Numbered from the stretch's first letter, positions 9,561 to 18,103 are shown. The stretch: 64,000 bases of DNA from Desulfosediminicola flagellatus (GCF_005116655.2 NZ_CP050698.1:186001-250000), one strand, 5' to 3'. A program made the numbers and translations. Notes: generated by a model from the letters alone, not told the origin.

Positions 9561-9742
9561 GTCGAGTTAATCTGAAAGTGGCGATGACGGAGAGGCGTCT
9601 CCGGCGGGGCTCCGGCATACAGACCGCAAGAAATAACAGACTATTTTTTCTCTACCTTAAATTTGAGAAAGGTTGTCTTGACTATATGGTCCACTTCAAC
9701 TTTCGTGTTTCCTTAAAATACAACTAGGAGTCATTATCCAAA

Positions 9743-10933
9743 ATGAAAGGCTATATAACCACAAACGGTTGTCCTGAAAACAGAATTGATTGTGCAAAAA
9801 TTGAAGTTTTTCTAGTAAATAATGGATGGACAATAACTACTAACATTATTGAAGCAGATTTGATTATTTTTAATTCATGTGGACTAACCAAGGGGACCGA
9901 GGATCAATCTGTCAAAATCATTCAATTATTGAATAGAAAGAAAAGAAAAGATACAAAGCTCATTCTAACCGGCTGTCTTCATCATATAAATAGAGATCGG
10001 GTAGAAAAAAATTTTCAGGGTGATATTTTCGAATACAATGACTTAGACCGCCTTTCGGATTTATTAAAAATTCAAATCCCGTCAAAAGACCTTCCTGCCA
10101 ATTATTTGATTCCTGAAAGAGTAACTATGTTAGGCGTTGGAATGAAAGATTATCTATCAAAGCTATTGCATTTTAATATTTATAGCTTTCTAACCAAAGT
10201 GAATAGAAAGAAATATAAGCAAATTTGGGATTCAGTAAGCATTGTCCAGCCTAATACTTTTTATGTAAAAGTATGTTCAGGATGTTCCAAGTCGTGCTCT
10301 TACTGTGCAGTCAAGCTTTCAAGAGGTGCAACTAAAAGCAAACCCATTAATAAAATCAAGAATGAAGTTATTGCTGGGCTTGAGGCTGGATTCAAAGATT
10401 TCGCGCTCATCGGTACTGATCTCGGTTCATACGGTGTAGATCGCCAATGCGATTTGATAGAGTTACTAAGGGAATTAAATTCAATTGATGCTGATTTTCA
10501 TATCAAACTACGTAACGTTCATCCGAAGCTGTATATTGATAACTTACCACGCTTCTTAGACGTGTTAAAGCCTGGTAAAATAAATTTTATGACTTCGGCA
10601 GTACAATCAGGGAACAATCGTATTCTTAATGAAATGCATCGGGGATATAAAATTGAAGATTTCATATTTGCAATCAATTCTGTAAAATCTGCTTTCCCAA
10701 ATTTTGTGATTCGAACTCAAATAATGGTAGGGTTTCCAGGAGAAAGTGATGCAGAATTTCAGGATACGGTTCAGCTTCTCGACAAGGTCCAGTTCAATTT
10801 TATAGAAGTATACAATTATTCTCCACGCCCAGGAACATTGGCAGCGACTAAGCTCAATCAGATACCACACCTGAAAGCAAAAAAAAGAGAGTTCTTGTTA
10901 AAAAAGGTAGTTATGAAATCAATGTCAAGTTGA
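9743..10933 (+). CDS. Radical SAM methylthiotransferase-like protein without a TRAM domain
   Basis: The 396-residue protein has the MiaB/RimO/MtaB layout. The N-terminal UPF0004-type domain carries the three cluster cysteines Cys10, Cys46 (FNSCG) and Cys78 (LTGCL). A radical SAM domain follows with C181-x3-C185-x2-C188 in CSGCSKSCSYCAVKLSRG. The family motif TQIMVGFPGESDAEFQDT and the end FIEVYNYSPRPGT are present. Usual family members continue with a roughly 70-residue TRAM domain that grips tRNA or ribosomal protein; here the protein stops about 35 residues after SPRPGT. The substrate is unknown. Between residues 100 and 175 it has an insert rich in Lys, Tyr and Phe. TAGGAG precedes ATG 9743. 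The gene is AT-rich and lies between IS remnants, so transfer is likely. Confidence 0.8.
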   Translation: MKGYITTNGCPENRIDCAKIEVFLVNNGWTITTNIIEADLIIFNSCGLTKGTEDQSVKIIQLLNRKKRKDTKLILTGCLHHINRDRVEKNFQGDIFEYNDLDRLSDLLKIQIPSKDLPANYLIPERVTMLGVGMKDYLSKLLHFNIYSFLTKVNRKKYKQIWDSVSIVQPNTFYVKVCSGCSKSCSYCAVKLSRGATKSKPINKIKNEVIAGLEAGFKDFALIGTDLGSYGVDRQCDLIELLRELNSIDADFHIKLRNVHPKLYIDNLPRFLDVLKPGKINFMTSAVQSGNNRILNEMHRGYKIEDFIFAINSVKSAFPNFVIRTQIMVGFPGESDAEFQDTVQLLDKVQFNFIEVYNYSPRPGTLAATKLNQIPHLKAKKREFLLKKVVMKSMSS

Positions 10934-10966
10934 TTGTATAAATAATTCGGTTCATCCGACTAAAAC

Positions 10967-11308
10967 CTACTTTGTTTCATGAAGGGCATAGATTTTCAGC
11001 TTAAAGAAGTCCAAGTCCCGAAAGCCGTATGCTTGTTTTTGTTGTGTTTTTAATTTGTTGTTTGTTCTCTCAAGGAGCCCCGTGGAAATAGGGCGGTCGT
11101 AATATGCCAGGATTCCGTCGCGGTGCCCTTGCAGTATCACCGAAAAGGCTGTGAGCATATGGATGCCTAAACTTATTGCCCGCGATATCCCGTCGTCAAG
11201 GAAGGCAGATGCCTCTTCTTTGCTGGTTTGAAAGCATAGCTGGCGAAGGTCCTCTTTAAGGTAGTAGGCTGTAGCCAGAGATTTATTGAGAAGCAATGCA
11301 TTCCTCAA
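10967..11308 (-). pseudogene. ISL3-family transposase, C-terminal fragment
   Basis: The 113-residue frame matches the end of ISL3 transposases: ALLLNKSLATAYYLKEDLRQ, then GILAYYDRPISTGLLERTNN, KLKTQQKQAYGFRD and LDFFKLKIYALHETK. The catalytic Glu region (usually PISTGPLEGTNNKIK) reads TGLLERTNNKLK, so the key Glu remains, but the first 250 or so residues are absent. Upstream sequence on the same strand does not restore the frame. Confidence 0.8.
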
Positions 11309-11641
11309 TGCGCTGTTTTAGAAGTTGATAAAACATCTTGTTACGTACACATCAGGAAGAAGCTCAACTCCCTGGAAAGTCATCATAGATTAGTATTACC
11401 ATAGTACATTTACATAGAAATATGACTTGTTCTCTTAATGAAAATTGCATTGGATCACATGTTGTTACGTGCATCTTGTAAAAAATCACACAACTAAACA
11501 TCCACTTTGTGGTATTGAATATTCTTTGTCTGACACATGTAGATAGTTAGGATAGCCTGTGAATAATAGAAGACAAAACTGTTGAAAGATTGGGGTGAAA
11601 AGTCACAGAAGGAATCTGTAATATATATTTAGGAGGATGTG
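11309..11641. other. Leader region of the PEP-CTERM gene
   Basis: About 330 AT-rich bases without a coding frame. It ends in AGGAGG (11631-11636), the ribosome-binding site of the next gene. I found no convincing sigma-54 -24/-12 pair, although PEP-CTERM genes often have one. Confidence 0.4.
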
Positions 11642-12223
11642 ATGAAAAAGTTACTGATCACTTGGTGTATGGCAATTACGTTGGGCATGACTTTAACCAC
11701 TGACAATTCGCTGGCTACCACATTGTTGGTTGACGATGAAGGCATGCTCCTCGGAGCGACACATGTTTTAGTAGATGAACTTTTTTTTAACGTCACTTTC
11801 AATTATGGATCATTCCTTGATTTATATGTAGGGACAGGTGGTACAGTTAATGACCTATTCGATTTTGATTCATCAAGGCTCGCCGCACTAGCACTTCTAG
11901 ACCAGGTACTAATAGATGAGGGACAATATCTGTTTGATTCAAACCCAGGCCCTGGTCTTGCGGGCAGATACCATATATACACCCCGCAATTCTTGTATGA
12001 GGGAGATGGCGAATATGTATATGCCTGGATTACCAAAAACTCTCCAGCTACAGATGAAGAAGAATTCCCCGACCATATCTATGCTTATTGCACTATGGTC
12101 GACACCCCCAATACTTGGGCGGTTTGGGAGAAATCTCCACAAGTCCCTGAGCCCACAACCATTATCCTCTTCGCTAGCGGTTTATTTGGTCTTATCAGTA
12201 CAAGGTTGAGAAAGAAAAAATAG
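11642..12223 (+). CDS. PEP-CTERM sorting-domain protein
   Basis: The 193-residue secreted protein has an N-terminal signal peptide (MKKLLITWCMAITLGMTL, cleavage likely after NSLA). Its C-terminal sorting signal is VPEPTTIILFASGLFGLIS followed by TRLRKKK. That tripartite Val-Pro-Glu-Pro, hydrophobic helix, basic tail is recognised and cut by exosortase (EpsH/XrtA). The middle is acidic and aromatic with no domain I recognise. PEP-CTERM proteins occur in bacteria that make exopolysaccharide, in line with the locus at the other end of the window; no exosortase gene is in the window. ATG 11642 is preferred over GTG 11639 because AGGAGG is five bases before it. A GAAA-loop terminator follows. Confidence 0.9.
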   Translation: MKKLLITWCMAITLGMTLTTDNSLATTLLVDDEGMLLGATHVLVDELFFNVTFNYGSFLDLYVGTGGTVNDLFDFDSSRLAALALLDQVLIDEGQYLFDSNPGPGLAGRYHIYTPQFLYEGDGEYVYAWITKNSPATDEEEFPDHIYAYCTMVDTPNTWAVWEKSPQVPEPTTIILFASGLFGLISTRLRKKK

Positions 12224-12248
12224 TAATATTCCGTCAATCAGGAATACC

Positions 12249-12283
12249 AAGGCAGAGTCAGAAATGATTCTGCCTTTTCTTTT
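12249..12283 (+). terminator. Intrinsic terminator after the PEP-CTERM gene
   Basis: A 12-bp stem (AAGGCAGAGTCA / TGATTCTGCCTT, one wobble) is closed by a GAAA tetraloop and followed by TTCTTTT. Confidence 0.85.
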
Positions 12284-12368
12284 GATGGTCTCCAAAGTTG
12301 TTTCCAGTCGTACCGAGATAAATCCACAACCTTGTAAATCCCGTTAACCAGGAAGAAATGTAAGTGCC

Positions 12369-12440
12369 AATTAAACCACATCTTCACAGGATGACATACC
12401 AGGGTAAACATATAGCGATCCCCCACCGCTCGTCATTTTT
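12369..12440. repeat. Solo end of an IS66-type element
   Basis: The segment beginning near GTAAGTGCCAATTAAACC and TTCACAGGATGACAT resembles the left end of the IS66 element at 46879 (GTAAACGCCAATTAAA ... TTCACATGATTACAT). No transposase follows, so this is a leftover end. Its right part (ATGACATACC onward) also appears at 18505, in the flank of the second copy of the 5.4-kb repeat. Confidence 0.45.
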
Positions 12441-12559
12441 TATTGCTGAGATTTAGGGGTAATTAGATAGTTTGTTAACCTGAAATTCCTATAAAGATAA
12501 AGCCTTGACAGATTCTTAGTAATCCGCCCAATTCCCGAGCATAGATTTAAAATTTGACT

Positions 12560-12792
12560 TCAGGAATGGAATTACCTGAATGACAGTTGGATTACAAAGA
12601 CGAAAGTGAGATTGCCAAAGCGACATATACGCCGAGGAAACCGTCAGCTATTTCCTCCTGGAAAAAGGTAGGTATGCCTTAGGTGACGGCAGCAAGATAG
12701 AAGCGGGTTCTTCCAGCAGCTCTACGTCATTTGCACGGATTCTTTTAGAAGAAAAAACAATATTATGGCTCCAGTTGTTCTCAGCTGGGTAG
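12560..12792 (+). pseudogene. Remnant of a lectin-like repeat gene (copy A)
   Basis: Two adjacent frames together reproduce part of the repeat module of the 914-residue protein downstream: LDYKDESEIAK, then after a frameshift AEETVSYFLLEKGRYALGDG and SKIEAGSSSSSTSF. Compare EIVNYIVMEEGSYILDDGSQ and IEAGLFNASASSSSTS in the intact gene. The remnant ends at a stop (12790-12792). It shows that a further copy of this gene family once lay upstream. Confidence 0.7.
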
Positions 12793-13214
12793 TAGCATAG
12801 GAAGACGATCCCGTTGCTGTGGCCGGTTGGTTGAATAGTATACGTGTCGAACCTTTTGGCATGCATCTTGCTTTGGTTACGTGAGTATTTGTTAATACGT
12901 CGACTGAGAATTCAGGAAGGAAAGGAGATTCTTCAACCAACAGTTTCACTTTCCCAACATACAAACACGTGCATAGAGATAACCAGCATAACAAAAGGGT
13001 ATTCGTCTTCTCCCTCTCCGAAACTTTTCCCATTGTTGCATGGTATTAAGTTTGGGCAGAACGAGTAGGCGGAGTTCAATTGTGATCAATTCGTAAATAA
13101 TTCCAAAACGAGTAGGAGCAATCCTCCAAAAAACAACAACAAGGTACAGTGATTAACCGTTGGTTTTCGTTGTTTTTCACGAAGCCAACAATTTTGAGTA
13201 AGGATTTTTCTCTT
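12793..13214. other. Long 5' region upstream of the riboswitch
   Basis: About 420 bases with no coding frame I can support, probably containing the promoter of the riboswitch-controlled transcript. The same sequence lies at 18901-19322. Small frames on both strands show no protein-like features. Confidence 0.4.
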
Positions 13215-13320
13215 GGGAAATTTCCCGATAATGGCAAAGCGATTCCCGAAAGGGCGTGACGCAAAACCACCGGCCTACGTTTCTCGACAGAGAAATACGG
13301 TAGCGGGGTCACCGAAAGAG
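13215..13320 (+). promoter_or_regulatory. c-di-GMP-I (GEMM-I) riboswitch, copy 1
   Basis: The conserved GEMM-I core is present in order: GGCAAAG at 13233, a short stem closed by a GAAA tetraloop, GACGCAAAACCACCGGCCTA from 13258, a long P3-like hairpin (ACGTTTCTC GACA GAGAAATACG), and GGTAGCGGGGTCACCG at 13299-13314. The base equivalent to G20 of the Vc2 aptamer is G, which predicts c-di-GMP rather than cGAMP recognition. The ribosome-binding site AGAGG (13317-13321) follows three bases after the core and ATG 13328 six bases after that, so ligand folding most likely controls translation of the adjoining repeat protein. Confidence 0.88.
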
Positions 13321-13327
13321 GTAACCC

Positions 13328-16072
13328 ATGGCAGTATTCAAGACGACCCAACCCGTTATTATTTCCATTTTGCTGTTCTTTTCATCAAGCATTGCGGCAC
13401 ATGCTGCTAGCGCAACTTTCCGCTGGACACCAAACAATGAACTCGTTTCCGGTTATAAAATTCATTACGGCACAAGCAGTCGAAATTACACTTCAGTATT
13501 TAACGTCAATCCTCCGGCAGTAGTCAATGGTATGATCGAGGCAACGGTGCCAGGACTACTGGAGGGCAAAACATACTATTTTGCGGCAACAGCATACTCG
13601 GCAATCGAAGAGAGCGGCTATTCCACGGAAATCGTGCACACCGTGCCTGGCACGGCTACTCCCCAGCCCCCCGTCGCCGGTAATGTTTCACTGCAGGGGA
13701 AAGAGGATACACCTCTATCCGGGCAGCTGAACGCCAACGACCCGGATGGTGACGCTCTGGTATTCGCGGTTGTTGCGCAACCGGGCCATGGAACGGTAAC
13801 GGTAAAAGGTGATACCGGTTCATTTACCTATATCCCTGCGCTCAATTACTTTGGTTCCGACACATTTTCCTATAAAGTCAGCAATAGCGTCGGTGCATCA
13901 AATCTTGCAACCGTAACCATCAATGTGAGCCAGGTGAACGATGCCCCGTTAGCAAGCAGCACAAGCATCTCCCTTAATGAAAACGCTTCGTACTCCGGGC
14001 AGCTCACGGCAAAAGATGTTGAAGGCAGCAGCCTCACATACGTTTTGGTCGCTCAGGCTGGAAACGGTACAGTTAATCTTAGCACCAGCGGCTTTTTTAA
14101 CTACATACCACAACAGAATTACTCCGGTTCCGACTCATTTACCTTCAAGGTCAGTGACGGCAGCAGTACTTCAAATACAGCCCAGGTGAACATAGCCGTA
14201 CAGCATGTTAATAAGGCCCCTATCACCGAGAGCAGCAGCTTTACCGTTGACCAGGGTGTTCCATACAGCGGGCAACTTGTTGCAACTGATGAGGATGGAG
14301 ATAAAGTAAGTTTTGCCACAGTTACAGCTCCTGAAAAAGGTACTCTTCTCCTTGCTGGCAATGGTTCCTTTACATATACCCCGTACAACAATACTTCAGG
14401 GCCAGACCATTTTACATTTCTGGCAACAGACGGAAATATTGCATCCAACCAGGGAACTGTAAATATCCTCATCAATGAGGCGGCCAATAATGATCTTGCC
14501 TTCGAATTAGGTGAACTACTGGTTACATCAGATTGGCAACATGTCGATTTCGATGCTAAATATATGTCGCCATCGGTGATCGCCAAATCAACAACTACGA
14601 ACGATCCTGAGTCAGGTGTAGTGTCTATCCGCAACCTAACCAGTACAGGATTCGACATCCGGATCCGCGAGTGGGACTACTTAGATGGTCTCCATCCAGC
14701 GGAGATGGTCTCCTATATCGTAATGGAACGAGGTCACCATCAGCTGGCTGATAATGTTTATGCTGTCGCCGAATGTACCGCTTTATCAGGTCTTAACACC
14801 TTCAAGACGATAAAATTTGCCAATTCTTTATCAAGCCAACCGGTAGTTTTGTCATCGATTGTGAGCGAAAACGATACCAACACAGCAACCCTCAGGATGA
14901 AAGGAATAACTCCCCAGGGCTTTTCTGTCACCATGCAGGAGCAGGAGAAAAACGATGGGAAGCATGCTACAGAAACAGTGTGTTACATTGCTATGGAAAA
15001 GTGGTCCGGCGAGGTAGATGGTCTGATGATTGAGGCAGGAACAACCGAAAAAATCCTCACCGATAAGGCCTCGACAATTTCTTTCGAACAGCAATTTTCC
15101 GCCATGCCCTTCGTTTTGGCTGATATGCAGAGTGCCAATGGTATGGATACTGCGATTGTCAGCATGAGTGATATTTCCGTCACCGACACCAGGATGACAA
15201 TTGTTGAAGAACAATCAGCAAATAATGAGGTGTATCATATTGCTGAAATTGGAGGATACTTTGCTATCGCTCCCGTCAAACCGGAAGAAGATTCTCCTGT
15301 TGAAATGGGTGAAACATCAGTGGGGAGTGCTCCTGTGTGGGTAAGTTTCACAAAACACTACAAACAGCCTGTCATTATTGCCAATACTGTCACAAAAAAT
15401 GACACATCCCCGAATGTTGTCCGTATCAGCAATATTACTGAAGACGGTTTCAATATTCAGTTACAGGAATATGATTATCAGGATAACATCCACGGCGTGG
15501 AGATAGTGAATTACATTGTTATGGAAGAGGGAAGTTATATCTTAGACGATGGGTCTCAGATTGAAGCCGGGCTGTTTAACGCAAGCGCTTCATCATCCTC
15601 AACCTCTCTGATTAGTGCATTTTCCGTCAAACCAGTCATTCTAACAAGCATCAATAGTAAAAATGGTAGTGATGCTGTTATTGGGCGTGTTCAGAACATC
15701 ACTTCAAGTGGTTTTGATTACAAACTACAGGAACAGGAAGTGAACAGCCAAGATCATGGTATGGAAACTGTCGCCTACCTGGCGTGGACTCCTGGTTCAG
15801 GCGTAACGAACGGGATCCGCTTTCAGGCGGGAACTACAAGTGACAGCGTTACCCATGCGAACTATAGCATCAACTTTGATCAACAGTTCGATGATCTGCC
15901 ATTCCATTTCGCAGCAATGCAGACAACTGATGGATATGACACTTCAGCCCTGAAAATTGCCCAGGCAGGAATCGATAGCATGGCGATTATGGTTGAAGAG
16001 GAAACTTCAAAAGATTCAGAAATATATCACACTGCAGAAGTTGGTGGCTTTCTTATCATTAAGCCGGAGTAA
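13328..16072 (+). CDS. Secreted Fn3/cadherin-like/lectin-like repeat protein, copy 1
   Basis: The 914-residue protein starts with a signal peptide (IISILLFFSSSIAAHAAS, cleavage near 27). A fibronectin type III domain (about 28-108) and three cadherin-like 'tandem-95' repeats (about 112-385; NYFGSDTFSYKVS, NYSGSDSFTFKVSDG, NTSGPDHFTFLATDG) follow. Then come six modules of roughly 60-90 residues arranged as two triads (about 388-650 and 655-914), each with a pattern F-x3-F-x3-PVV...NIT-x2-GF...E-x-V-x-YIVMExG. The modules recall H-type lectin domains, but that is inference. It is probably an extracellular matrix or adhesion protein. A c-di-GMP riboswitch abuts its ribosome-binding site, and the beta-helix gene follows 420 bases downstream. 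An identical gene lies at 19436. No PEP-CTERM or other anchor is seen at the C-terminus. Confidence 0.85.
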   Translation: MAVFKTTQPVIISILLFFSSSIAAHAASATFRWTPNNELVSGYKIHYGTSSRNYTSVFNVNPPAVVNGMIEATVPGLLEGKTYYFAATAYSAIEESGYSTEIVHTVPGTATPQPPVAGNVSLQGKEDTPLSGQLNANDPDGDALVFAVVAQPGHGTVTVKGDTGSFTYIPALNYFGSDTFSYKVSNSVGASNLATVTINVSQVNDAPLASSTSISLNENASYSGQLTAKDVEGSSLTYVLVAQAGNGTVNLSTSGFFNYIPQQNYSGSDSFTFKVSDGSSTSNTAQVNIAVQHVNKAPITESSSFTVDQGVPYSGQLVATDEDGDKVSFATVTAPEKGTLLLAGNGSFTYTPYNNTSGPDHFTFLATDGNIASNQGTVNILINEAANNDLAFELGELLVTSDWQHVDFDAKYMSPSVIAKSTTTNDPESGVVSIRNLTSTGFDIRIREWDYLDGLHPAEMVSYIVMERGHHQLADNVYAVAECTALSGLNTFKTIKFANSLSSQPVVLSSIVSENDTNTATLRMKGITPQGFSVTMQEQEKNDGKHATETVCYIAMEKWSGEVDGLMIEAGTTEKILTDKASTISFEQQFSAMPFVLADMQSANGMDTAIVSMSDISVTDTRMTIVEEQSANNEVYHIAEIGGYFAIAPVKPEEDSPVEMGETSVGSAPVWVSFTKHYKQPVIIANTVTKNDTSPNVVRISNITEDGFNIQLQEYDYQDNIHGVEIVNYIVMEEGSYILDDGSQIEAGLFNASASSSSTSLISAFSVKPVILTSINSKNGSDAVIGRVQNITSSGFDYKLQEQEVNSQDHGMETVAYLAWTPGSGVTNGIRFQAGTTSDSVTHANYSINFDQQFDDLPFHFAAMQTTDGYDTSALKIAQAGIDSMAIMVEEETSKDSEIYHTAEVGGFLIIKPE

Positions 16073-16127
16073 GCTCTATCTAAATGAAATGGTCGAGTAG
16101 ATAAAGGTAATTTTTGGCTCTTCATGA

Positions 16128-16168
16128 GTGAATAGTATGACTCTTATACTTATAGTCATACTATTCAC
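16128..16168 (+). terminator. Long hairpin after the repeat protein (copy 1)
   Basis: A perfect 15-bp inverted repeat (GTGAATAGTATGACT / AGTCATACTATTCAC) with an 11-base AT-rich loop lies 55 bases after the stop. It lacks a T run, so its role as a terminator or mRNA stabiliser is inferred. The same hairpin is at 22236-22276. Confidence 0.5.
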
Positions 16169-16209
16169 GAACTGGAAAGTTGAGTTAAGAAATACAATAC
16201 GACAACAAT

Positions 16210-16302
16210 ATGAAACCTCAAACAAGTAAAGGTATTTCGGTAGTTGGTGAAGCCTGCATTACTGGTTCGCATTTATGTGAACGTTTATTGAAGGAATTGT
16301 AG
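16210..16302 (+). pseudogene. Scrap of an NAD-dependent epimerase/dehydratase (copy 1)
   Basis: A 30-residue frame reads ISVVGEACITGSHLCERLLK, which matches the start of sugar-nucleotide epimerases (usually VTGGAGFIGSHLCERLL), but the glycine-rich NAD loop is spoiled. The rest of the gene is missing. A further protein-like stretch without function I can name follows to 16459. The second copy is at 22318-22410. Confidence 0.5.
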
Positions 16303-16492
16303 CGAAATACTGAATTTCACAGGTGATAGATAGTATCCAGTTGTTGCAGCCGGCTACAATAGTGCGGTTTTAGAAAGTGATTATTCAACTTTTGCAGAAT
16401 TGTTAGTCACTGAGCTTTGCGATGAGATACACCCGATTACAAGAAGTATTGCTTCGAATTAGATCCTTTGGGATCTGCAAAGGAGAACAAAA

Positions 16493-17989
16493 ATGTCTTT
16501 AAAAAGTATTAAACAGATGAAAAAAACAAAATATATAATTGGTGCATATCTAACTATTTTTTGCCTTGCACCATATTCCATAGCCCATGCTAAAATAAAC
16601 GCCCCGATAAACTTCCAGCTAGGGGACGACGTCTCCATCCCACTCACCTGTAAACGCACTTATTATGTTTCCAACAGTGGCAATGATACTGCTAATGGTT
16701 TAACCACTGCAGCTGCGTGGGCAACTGTAGGCAAAGTAAACAAGACTTCTTTTTCGCCTGGGGACTGTGTATTGTTCAATCGTGGTGGCACTTGGAGACA
16801 GCAGTTATTAATACCGAGCAGCGGATCAGCTAGTGGTGGAAGTATCACGTTTGGGGCATATGGAACAGGAAATAAACCAGTTTTTGATGGTACTGGGGTT
16901 AATCTCGCTAAGTATCATGGTTTAATTAGAGGGACAAATAAAAACTACATCATTATAGACAATATCAGAGTACAAAATTCTGGGATTGGTAAGGCAGCAG
17001 AAAATTCAGGTATAGGTTTCTATGGTGGCACAAATATAATAGTTCAACATTCCGAAGTAAACAAAACTGAGTCATCCGGAATCAGAATGAATACCAGCTC
17101 TAATGTTGGTGTATTTTACAATGATGTTTCAATGACCAATTGTAGTAGCGCCAGCGAACAAATCTCTCTGTCTGCTGTAAACGGGTTTGAGGTCGCGTAT
17201 AATGATTCATATACTAACTGCAATCCGTCTTATCATCCTCCAGGCGGTGCTGGCATAGATTCTAAGCAAGGTTCCAAAAATGGTGCAATTCACCATAATA
17301 ACGTAAGGGATATAGCTGGTGGTTCCAACGGTATATACGTCGATGCTTACAACCAAGACACATATAATATTCAAGTGTATAACAACCATGTTCAAGATAT
17401 AGGTGCGGGTGGAATATCTATAGGTGCAGAAGCCGGAGGTGCTTTACATAATGTTACGGTGCATCATAACATTGTTGAGAAGGCTGGAAGAGGAGGAATA
17501 GTATTTCATAATGCGGGGACGACTGGTAAGAATGTTTATGATATATTCGTCTATAATAACACGTTGTATCTTAATGGGACAAGCGGCACCAAGTACTTTG
17601 GGGGAGTAAGAATATTTGATACCCTACTGACAGGCGTAACATTCAAAAACAATATTCTCTCTCATGGTTATAATTTTCAAATCGGTGTAGATTATATTAG
17701 TCCTTCAGTAGTAACTTTGGACAACAATGTAATTTACGGAGTAAATGTTGATTCCGGTGGATTTTCTCATTTGAACGGTAAAAATACGATTTTTAGTGAT
17801 CCGTTATACACTGCTCCCGGAAGTAACGACTTTCATTTACGGGCTGGTTCACCGGCAAAAGATGCCTGTGATAATTCCGTGTGGCAGGGGATTCCAAATA
17901 TAAAGGACTATGACGGTGTGCCTATAACAGACGGGAGCGGAAAAATTGTTGCCCCTGGCGGAATAGTCAACTGTGGCGCTTATGAATAG
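16493..17989 (+). CDS. Secreted right-handed parallel beta-helix protein, copy 1
   Basis: The 498-residue product has a signal peptide (after a short basic start MSLKSIKQMKKTK, hydrophobic core IIGAYLTIFCLAPYSIAHA). It then shows the pectate-lyase-like layout: TYYVSNSGNDTANGLT, RGGTWRQQLLIPSSGS and successive NN-rich coils such as IHHNNVRDIAG, VYNNHVQDIGAGGIS, VHHNIVEKAGRGGIVFHN and VYNNTLYLNG. The tail GSPAKDACDNS ... GGIVNCGAYE is common in such beta-helix proteins. It may bind or cleave an acidic polysaccharide; no catalytic residues can be assigned. GCAAAGGAGA precedes ATG 16493; a second in-frame Met (residue 9) is possible. It follows the riboswitch-controlled gene and probably belongs to the same functional unit. 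An identical copy is at 22601. Confidence 0.8.
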   Translation: MSLKSIKQMKKTKYIIGAYLTIFCLAPYSIAHAKINAPINFQLGDDVSIPLTCKRTYYVSNSGNDTANGLTTAAAWATVGKVNKTSFSPGDCVLFNRGGTWRQQLLIPSSGSASGGSITFGAYGTGNKPVFDGTGVNLAKYHGLIRGTNKNYIIIDNIRVQNSGIGKAAENSGIGFYGGTNIIVQHSEVNKTESSGIRMNTSSNVGVFYNDVSMTNCSSASEQISLSAVNGFEVAYNDSYTNCNPSYHPPGGAGIDSKQGSKNGAIHHNNVRDIAGGSNGIYVDAYNQDTYNIQVYNNHVQDIGAGGISIGAEAGGALHNVTVHHNIVEKAGRGGIVFHNAGTTGKNVYDIFVYNNTLYLNGTSGTKYFGGVRIFDTLLTGVTFKNNILSHGYNFQIGVDYISPSVVTLDNNVIYGVNVDSGGFSHLNGKNTIFSDPLYTAPGSNDFHLRAGSPAKDACDNSVWQGIPNIKDYDGVPITDGSGKIVAPGGIVNCGAYE

Positions 17990-18103
17990 CAGTGGGAACT
18001 CTGGTTTTTACTGTCCGATTTTTTGTTTCTGAGAAGTGGTCCCATACTTTAAACCACACGTTTTAGCGGTTTTTAGTTGTGAAGCATAGGGGACCTGGGT
18101 TAC

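Larger units (their letters stand above)
8630..9696 (+). mobile_element. IS3-family insertion sequence, decayed
   Basis: The ends carry related terminal sequences: AGTGGGCTCC at 8631 and the complement of AGTGGACCA ending at 9695. Between them lie an IS3 OrfA-like frame and a broken OrfB. The element is about 1.07 kb, shorter than an intact IS3 (1.2-1.5 kb), so material has been lost as well as frameshifted. Confidence 0.65.
12608..18043 (+). repeat. 5.4-kb direct repeat, copy 1
   Basis: This segment recurs at 18716-24151 (offset 6108) with no difference seen where I compared bases, and all open frames inside are identical. It holds the end of the remnant, a c-di-GMP riboswitch, the 914-residue repeat protein, an epimerase scrap and the beta-helix protein. 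The first difference on the left is T 12607 versus C 18715; left of that the flanks remain homologous but clearly diverged. On the right, identity stops inside the IS3-type terminal sequence GAAGTGGTCCC. Confidence 0.95.

Noticed and set aside
11309..11641. Sigma-54 promoter for the PEP-CTERM gene
   Set aside because: No GG/GC pair with proper -24/-12 spacing could be found.
12238..12426. 62-codon frame on the - strand
   Set aside because: It covers a terminator and an IS66-type end; not a credible gene.
13215..13320. cGAMP-specific variant of the GEMM-I riboswitch
   Set aside because: The base aligned with G20 of the Vc2 aptamer is G, not A, so c-di-GMP is the better prediction.
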